Origin: Plantago ovata
Taxonomy: Eukaryota > Streptophyta > Magnoliopsida > Lamiales > Plantaginaceae
Direction of reading: 5' to 3'
DNA length: 64,000 nucleotides
Assembly: GCA_028274465.1 (NCBI GenBank)
Contig: CM051457.1
Location: 103,725,982-103,789,981, forward strand
Shown here: positions 57,377-64,000 of the stretch, piece after piece
Layout: each line of letters opens with the position of its first letter
Numbering within the stretch: position 1 is the stretch's first letter
Position numbers and translations under genes: made by a program
Notes under the pieces: generated by a model
The model's input: the letters and a program-made list of their open reading frames with translations, nothing else
Database searches by the model: none
What the model was told of the DNA's origin: nothing

Positions 57377-60300
57377 CTCCCTCTCAAGATTGGAGTGTAG
57401 ATATTCGCAACTCCCATCTTGGCAAAAAATCTCAACAAATTTTCTCCTGAAACGCCTTTTGTAAACACATCCGCCAATTGATTCTTAGACGAGATGTGTA
57501 GCACTTTAATTATTCCTTCTTCAATCTTTTCTCTAACATACTGGCAGTCTATTTCTATGTGTTTTGTTCTCTCATGAAACACTGGATTTTTAGTTAAGTG
57601 AACTGCCGATTGATTGTCACAATATAGTACAACTGGCCTTCGAATTTCCACTGAGAAATATTTGAACAAATTGATTAGCCATACAACTTCACAGGTTCTG
57701 TACTCTGCTTCAGCTGTTGATTTGCTAACTGTTTGCTGCTTCTTAGATTTCCAGCTAATCAATGAATTACCAAACAATACGCAATATCTGGTTGTTGATC
57801 TTCTTGTATCTTGACACCCTCCAAAGTCAGAGTCACTGTAGGCAATTAGTTCCTCATTTGAGTTTGAGTTGAACATGATTCCATTGCCAATATCATTCTT
57901 AAGATATTTCACTATTCTAAGCAAACTCTCCATATGACCCAATGTAGGTTTTTCCATGAACTGGCTCATTACTCCTATTGCATAGGAGATATCTGGCCTT
58001 GTTATGGTTAAATAGATAAGCTTGCCTAGTAATCTTCTGTATGGAGCTGCATCTTTTAGCAAGATAGATATTGAGTCTGTTTTTGGATCAAAGGCTTTCA
58101 ATTGGTGATTTTGCTCAATTGGATTCACAGTTGGTTTACATCCAATCAAACCAGCTACTTCTATAATTTCTGATGCATACTTTCTTTGTGAAAGATGTAT
58201 GCCTTTTTGATTTCTGGCCACTTCCAAACCAAGAAAATATTTCATTTTTCCCAGGAGTCTTATTTTAAAAGTTTCTTGCAGCTTGAGTTTTAATTGCTCT
58301 AATTCTATGTGATCATCCCCAACTATTATAATATCATCCACATAGATTACCATAACAATGATGCCTGTTCTAGTATGCTTGCAGAATAGTGTATATTCAA
58401 TTTTGGACTGAACAAAACCAATTTCTAGAAGAAAGGTTGTAAGTTTCAAGTTCCATTGTCTTGAAGCTTGTTTGAGGCCATATAGTGCCTTATTCAGCTT
58501 GCATACTAGCTTGCTATTTGGTTCATCATTGTAACTTTTCTCCCTCTGAATTGAGAGACCCGGTGGAAGGATCATGTAAATGTTTTCTTGTAGGTCACCA
58601 TTCAAGAAGGCATTATGTACATCTAGCTGCTCTAAGAACCAATTTCTTTTGGCTGCAATTGCTAACAGAACCTTTATGGTGGTTAATTTTGCTACAGGAC
58701 TAAATTGTTGAGTATAGCCCTTTGCAACTAACCTAGCTTTATATTTATCTATTTTCCCTTCAGATAACAATTTTGTCTTAAAGACAAATCTGCAACCTAT
58801 TGGTTTAACTCCTTCTGGTAGCTTAACTATATTCCAGGTTTTGTTGTCTTCCAGGGCTCTCAATTCTTCTTTAATTGCTTCTCCCCATTGTTCAGACTGT
58901 ATGGCTTCCAAATAGGAAGTTGGTTCTTCCAGTAATGAAAGTTGAACTGAATATGCTTTATGATTTGTGGAGAGTTTGTCATAGCCTAGATAGTTGTGTA
59001 GAGGATACTCAGTGCTTATTCTCATCATTGTATTTACTCCTGGTGTGTCAGTTGATCTTGGAACTGAGTAGTGATGGAATACTTTTATATGTTTTGGAGT
59101 CTTAACATCTCTACTTGATCTTCTTAAATTAGTCTTCTTTTCTTTTCTTGCACTTGTAGGTTCCTCTATTTCATCACCATTCTCATCTTGTGTATTAGTT
59201 CTATTGCTATTTTCTAAAATTATCTCTGTGTGAAACTGCTCTACAGAGTTATCATCACTGGTGTGATCTAGTTCATTCACGTTTTCAGTGAGTTGTTCTC
59301 GTGAGACATGAGTTAGCTCATTGTCTTCATTGTGAATTTCTGTGTCATCCTGAAACTCTTGATTTTCATTTTCATTTGCTCTGAAAATTTTAGTTTTAGC
59401 TGGGATTTCATCAAATATGGTTCTAGCTGAGTTTAAATGAATCTCACTGTCATTTTTCTTTATTTGTGCAAAAGGGAATATTGTTTCAGCAAAATAGACA
59501 TTTCTTGAAATGAATATTTTTCTTGTGATGAGATCATAGCACTTATATCCCTTGCAATCAACTGGATATCCCACAAATATTGATTTTCTAGCTCCGGGAT
59601 CCAGTTTAGTCCTATTAACTGATAATGTGGATGCAAAACACAAACATCCAAATACTCTAATGTGAGAGTAATCTGGTTTTCTTTTATAAAGCAACTCAAA
59701 AGGAGTTTTGTTATCCAAATAAGGAGATGAAATTCTATTAATCAAGTAGACTGCAGTTTGTACTGCTTCACCCCAAAATCTTTTTGGCATATTAGCTTGG
59801 AAGAGAACAGCTCTTGCTACATTCAAAATGTGTTGGTGTTTTCTCTCAACCACTGAGTTTTGTTCTGGAGTGTATGGGCAAGATTTCTGATGCTTTATGC
59901 CTTTGTCTGTGAAGAAAGAAGACAAATTACTGAATTCAGTTCCATTATCCGTTCTTATAGCTTTCACAGTGGCATTAAATTGATTTTGTACCATGTTAAT
60001 AAAAGCTTTCAGAGTTTGTTGTGTCTCAGATTTTTGTCTTATCAGTTGAATCCATGTGACTATTGTATAGCCATCCACTATGGTCACAAAGTAAACATGT
60101 CCATTTAATGTTTTTATAGAGATAGGCCCCCAAATATCACAGTGAATTAAATCAAAAGGAAACATAGTCATTGTATTACTTGAAGAGAATTTCTTCTTCT
60201 TCTGCTTTGCCAAATGACAAATACTACAATGCTCTAATTCACTACTCGATATCTCCTTAACTTCCTTGGCTAATAAATCCACTCTAACAGGTGAGGGATG

Positions 60301-61350
60301 GCCTAATCTATAATCCCATAAATGGCTAGAAACATGAGTTGGACCTTCTACAGGTTCCATGGCTAGCGCCTTCTTCTCTACTGGACTAACTACAGTGGCT
60401 AGTGCCTTCTGGTAATCAGAAACTACTATATCTTCTTCTTGAAACTTCAGCTTGTATAGGCCTCTGAAGTGATCAACTTGCCCAATCTTCCTCAATGAGG
60501 TTGTCCATGGAGTGAGCTCATGTGTAAAGATACAATCATCTTTAGTAAAGATAGCTGTCAACTCATTGTCAGACAACATCTTACTTAATGATACAAGATT
60601 CAGTTTAAAACCAGGTACACATAGTGCTCCTTTTAATACTATTTTGTCATTTATAATGAAATCTCCAACATGAGTAATTTCTTGTGTAAGACTATTAGGT
60701 AGTTGTACCTTTGAGTTTAAAACTCTAACATTAGCAGACAAATATTTTAAAGAGCATACAAAATGGTGAGAGGCACCTGAATCAATCAACCAAGGTTCAG
60801 TAGATAGGTTAAGCATTTTACCTGAAGCAAAGTTGGTTGTTGGCAAGCCTGTTCCACTAGATGTTCCTTCCTTGTTTGACTGCTTCTCACTCATAGCTAG
60901 GAGCTTTTGGAGCTGCGCCACCTGCTCATTGCTCAGTGTGTTTGAATTTTCAGCTTCAACCTCATTTGCAGTGAAACCAGATGAAGAGGAACCATGAGAG
61001 TAACCCCTTCCTCTATTGCTTCTTCCTCTGCCAGCAGTCCTTCCTCCTCTGTGATACACATAGTTCTGCTTCTGAAAGTTCACTGGATAGCCTACAACCT
61101 TGTAACAGTTGTCAAGATTGTGATTGTTCATTTTGCACTTAGGACAATACATCTCCTTCTTGGAATCTTTCCTTTTCATCCCAACACTCATAGCAATGTT
61201 TTCTTGTTCATTACGTAGCTGACTCTCAGTTCTGGTCATTTTCTGACCTTCCTCTTGCAAGACAATAGAAAAGGTCTCATCAAGACTGAGAGGAGGCTTG
61301 GCCATGATGATATTGCCAATGACATGCTCATAGCTGTCATTCAAGCCCAT
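57377..61350 (-). CDS. Copia polyprotein (Gag end, protease, integrase, RT, RNase H)
   Basis: A long minus-strand frame of about 1330 codons. A zinc-knuckle-like CPKCKMNNHNLDNC lies near residue 70. Protease has WLIDSGASHHFVCS near 188. Integrase has the HHCC region (HLWDYRLGHPS ... CSICHLAK), FDLIHCDIWGP, RTDNGTEF and NSVVERKHQHILNVARAVL. RT has FSPVAKLTTIKVLLAIAAKR, QLDVHNAFLNGDL and IYVDDIIIVGDD near 1003. RNase H has IAYSDSDFGGCQDTRRSTT and SKSTAEAEYR. Family order and length are normal for copia. Confidence 0.94.
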
Positions 61351-61464
61351 GAGAAACTTGTAGATCTTTTTAGTTTCTTGCAGCTTCTCAATCTTAGCAG
61401 AGAGATCACACTTGCATTCTTTGCATTTGCATATAGGTACAAGTTGCTAATCTTTCAGCTCATC

Positions 61465-61944
61465 CTAGTAACCTGATAGCTTAGTGAAATAGTCTGCAAC
61501 AAACATATTTCCTTGCTTAAGAGCACTTATCTTCTGCTCAAGCTTAAAGATTCTCAGCTGGTTTTGTTGAGCATATCTGGTCTTTAGCTTATCCCAAGCA
61601 TCAGCTGCAGTTTCACAGTACAATATAGTTGTCTTGATGTCATCGGTAACCGAATGAATCATCCAAGACAATATGAGAGTATTGCATTTGATCCAAGACT
61701 TCTTATATGGATCTTCATCTTTAAGACAAGTGAGAGTCCCTTCAACAAAGCCTTTCTTGTTTCTGATGGTGAGATTGATCATGAATGCGCGGTGCCAAGT
61801 GTGGTAGTTCGTGCCATCAAGCACTGGTGTGATAGCACCAGAAGTAGCACTATCAGAGTGGTGAAGAAAGTAAGGGCTGAGAGGATCCTCGTAGCCGGGA
61901 GTAACAGGCGTAGGATCACTGCCAGAACCACCAGTTTCAACCAT
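61465..61944 (-). CDS. Copia Gag N-terminal part
   Basis: 159 codons from MVETGGSGSDPTPVTPGYED. It contains the DUF4219/UBN2-like segment LDGTNYHTWHRAFMINLTIR, AADAWDKLKTRYAQQNQLR and KLEQKISALKQGNM, typical of plant copia Gag. It lies just upstream of the main frame. Confidence 0.88.
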   Translation of the reverse strand: MVETGGSGSDPTPVTPGYEDPLSPYFLHHSDSATSGAITPVLDGTNYHTWHRAFMINLTIRNKKGFVEGTLTCLKDEDPYKKSWIKCNTLILSWMIHSVTDDIKTTILYCETAADAWDKLKTRYAQQNQLRIFKLEQKISALKQGNMFVADYFTKLSGY

Positions 61945-62012
61945 GGCTTAAGGTAAGAAAAGAGTGTTTAGGAAAGTGAAGGTGGAGATTGATTTAGAAA
62001 CCAGAAACGTAA

Positions 62013-62030
62013 CCTAGGATCTTGATGCCA
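62013..62030 (-). promoter_or_regulatory. Primer-binding site of the copia element
   Basis: The minus strand reads TGGCATCAAGATCCTAGG directly at the LTR end, a variant of the usual initiator tRNA-Met site (TGGTATCAGAGC). Confidence 0.7.
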
Positions 62031-62527
62031 TAACAAAAAAGAAGAAATCTTTGTATTATTGCGGCGGAAATTGTTGAAGAACATAGCCTATTACATGCTT
62101 CTCTTATATAGAAGCTCAGATGTTGCCCTAGTATCTATTTGATGCTAGAATGTAAATGGAATATGCTCCTAACAGTACAGGCTTAGGAAACCCTCAAGCA
62201 ATTTCCTCATTCACTATATTACAAGAGCGAATTTGGAGCACGAAAAGTGTGAGAAGAGGAAGAACCCTAATTGTACAGTATAGTACTAATTTGGTAGTGA
62301 TGATGATCCAGTGTGGTAAAAATTCGTGTTCCACAAATTTCAAACTCTCCCTCCAAAGAGCTGTGATCTGCTGTGACTAGACCGCGTGTTCCCGCGCTCC
62401 ATGACGCTCCGTAATCTGCTTGATTCTCTTGGAGCTCGGTTCGTCCTCTGTTCCAGTTCTTCTCTTCTTCTCTGCAATTCCGGCAACATCAATGGCTTTT
62501 GTCTCTTCATGATCATGATTTCTAATA
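62031..62527 (-). repeat. 5' LTR of the copia element
   Basis: 497 bp, same ends as the left copy, followed by AAGAT and the rest of the DUF313 gene copy. Confidence 0.93.
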
Positions 62528-62605
62528 AAGATCGACACGGTTGTGGAGGTATGGGCGTTCAGGTTTGAGGATGTGTTGTGGTTTGCTCTTATCAAGTTGC
62601 CATAA

Positions 62606-63315
62606 ATCGACGACAACGTCACAACGTGCAAAGATTATCTATAAGGCTGATTAAGGAGTTGTTTAGATGAAGCAAAAGAAATTTTGGCTTCTTTTTTTGT
62701 CTGTATCTATAGAAACTTGTTTATTGGTTGATAATGTATATTCATCAGGTTCTGTTATTACACTTTTTGTTTATGGAAACTTATTACTAATGACTTTGTT
62801 CTCAGATTCTCGAATTTTGCTTAGTTTATGTTTTACTTGTGAAACTTATCTGACTTGAGGATTTGAATCATTTGATGCAGTTATTCTCTTTAGCTATCTC
62901 TCTCTCATGCTGCTGCTCTTAATGTAAAAAATTTCAGGAAATAATTATATATATATAATGATAATAGCTATGCTGTTTTTATTTATGCTTTTGGTAATGT
63001 TTGAAGAATTTATTGAAGAATCTTGTATAATTCTACTAGAGGTTGCATGTCCCTTGTTCTTTAAACTCGATTTGATTGATGAAACCATGAATTTGAGATA
63101 AGATGTTTTCAACAAAGATCCTATCTGACTGACATGGATTCTCGAGTGTTGTACAGTTCTCCTCTGCAACCTCAGATCCGAGAACATCTGACTGAAGAAG
63201 ACTATTTAGCAGAAAGTTGAAAAGGTGAAACTATGTAGGCCTTAGTCACAAGTCGCAGCGAATGATGAAAGCTGTAGCCGACTCTTGACAAAAATTGTGT
63301 CCCATCCCATGTCTT
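62606..63315 (+). repeat. 3' part of the second DUF313 duplication unit
   Basis: 3' UTR and flank aligned with 53004-54140, including CCTATCTGACTGACATGGAT and CTCAGATCCGAGAACATC. It lacks the internal duplication seen in unit 1. Confidence 0.75.
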
Positions 63316-64000
63316 GAGAGTTTTAGTCTGTATAGTGTTGATTACTCTGCAGTACAGTGTCATATGCCATCGATGGTGCTTCGATAAAAGTGTGCGCGTG
63401 TGGCCAAACTGCTCAAAACATGGTGGTTTTGGATCAAAAACTAGGTCATCATTTCCATGGGTTTCCTCCAACAATTCATCTTCATCCTCCTATTGATCAA
63501 CTATGTTTGGATTCTTATCATGCAGTAAAGAAAACAAGAAAAAAGAATATTGCATTGAACTGGAAAAGTGAAAACTGAAGAATGAGTTGTTTTTTTCTTT
63601 ATATAGCAAAAACTAATAATAATAATAATAACAATAATAATAATAATAAAACTCTTCTGTTATGATGGCTATGTTCTAAATCCCTAATAATTGGGTCTGT
63701 ACAATACGTCAAGCAATATGTACGAGGTAAAGGTTAAAGAATAAGCTGCTAAAGTTGGTTGAACGTTTTGTAGCAACTTTAAACTTTACATTTTCTTCCC
63801 AAAAAACTCCCAATCTATTCTTTTTCTTCTATTTAAGTCCTTGTTCTTTCTCTCATTTCACCGCTTGCATCCAAGTCCTAAGGTTTGGGCCATATCAGAA
63901 TTTGGTCCCTAAAAGTAAGTCAACTTTCGCCATAGTCCATACTTCACTTTTCTCTTGACACCTCACCATCTATCTATATTATTTATGAATTGAGAGTCCT
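63316..64000. other. Intergenic right edge
   Basis: Contains an (AAT)n microsatellite at about 63613-63651 and AT-rich DNA. No supported gene; short frames lack domain evidence. Confidence 0.5.
63613..63651 (+). repeat. (AAT)n microsatellite
   Basis: About 13 AAT units, interrupted once by AAC. Confidence 0.85.

Larger units (their letters stand above)
56880..62527 (-). mobile_element. Ty1/copia LTR retrotransposon, nearly whole, with TA...TA LTR ends
   Basis: 5,648 bp on the minus strand with two 497-bp LTRs and a perfect target duplication AAGAT (56875-56879, 62528-62532). The LTRs differ at about eight positions by my count, so insertion is recent, though older than element 2. Order: LTR, primer site, Gag, protease, integrase, RT, RNase H (copia order), polypurine tract, LTR. 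Roughly one or two breaks, near the gag part. The LTR ends on the minus strand are TATTAG...TTGTTA instead of TG...CA. Confidence 0.93.
56138..62605 (+). pseudogene. DUF313 B3 gene copy 2, split by a copia element
   Basis: 56138-56879 encodes LALSNKTPTPAIKKIKISHS ... TWNEIVKNNRLK, highly similar to the first copy. After the copia insertion, 62528-62605 supplies the missing end (TVVEVWAFRFEDVLWFALIK + LP and stop). The N-terminal 45 or so residues of copy 1 (MRPLTLND...) have no counterpart; a short ATG-headed frame of unrelated sequence precedes the homology. The second PETN repeat is shorter (SSAQEPVLMPETNIS). The insertion places a foreign tail and stop after KIN, removing the last B3 strand. 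Few other changes are seen, so the copy was probably coding until recently. Confidence 0.85.

Overview
The window reads as nuclear DNA of a eudicot plant. It has intron-bearing genes with clear plant orthologues (chloroplast CcdA, the stress-associated protein SAP11, a VAL-type B3 factor, DUF313-type B3 proteins), separated by nested Ty3/gypsy and Ty1/copia elements and small MITEs. I cannot name the species from the sequence alone.

Layout: 1-8405 is most of a Ty3/gypsy element of Tat type on the minus strand, cut by the left window edge. It sits inside an LTR of an older copia-type element (8406-12565) whose two LTR copies point in opposite directions. 12.6-14.8 kb holds a tRNA-like SINE remnant and a fold-back-like repeat. 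A VAL-like B3 gene occupies 14827-18829, with an unresolved 3' end. A second, very young Tat element (19464-30661, 5-bp target duplication GTACG, LTRs differing at two positions by my reading) sits a few hundred bases downstream of it. 31051-31892 is a Mutator-type MITE with an array of hairpins. 32031-35674 is an LTR element with a gag-like ORF, a long ORF of unknown origin and no visible polymerase. It is followed by a copia reverse-transcriptase fragment (35690-36743).

37141-39322 is SAP11 with an (ATT)n intron. 39907-40156 is a Stowaway MITE. 40582-44198 is a non-autonomous LTR element carrying two retropepsin-like segments and a repeated LTR-primer site-leader block. A LINE-like 3' end and a CACTA MITE follow. 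45798-50103 is a complete 12-exon CCDA gene with a Stowaway MITE in intron 3.

52053-53003 is an intact DUF313 B3 gene. A diverged tandem copy (about 56138-62605) is split by a nearly whole copia element (56880-62527, target duplication AAGAT) whose LTRs have non-canonical TA...TA ends. The host genes are independent single genes, not an operon or pathway. The most unusual content is in the non-autonomous LTR elements and in structural repeats shared between the two Tat elements.
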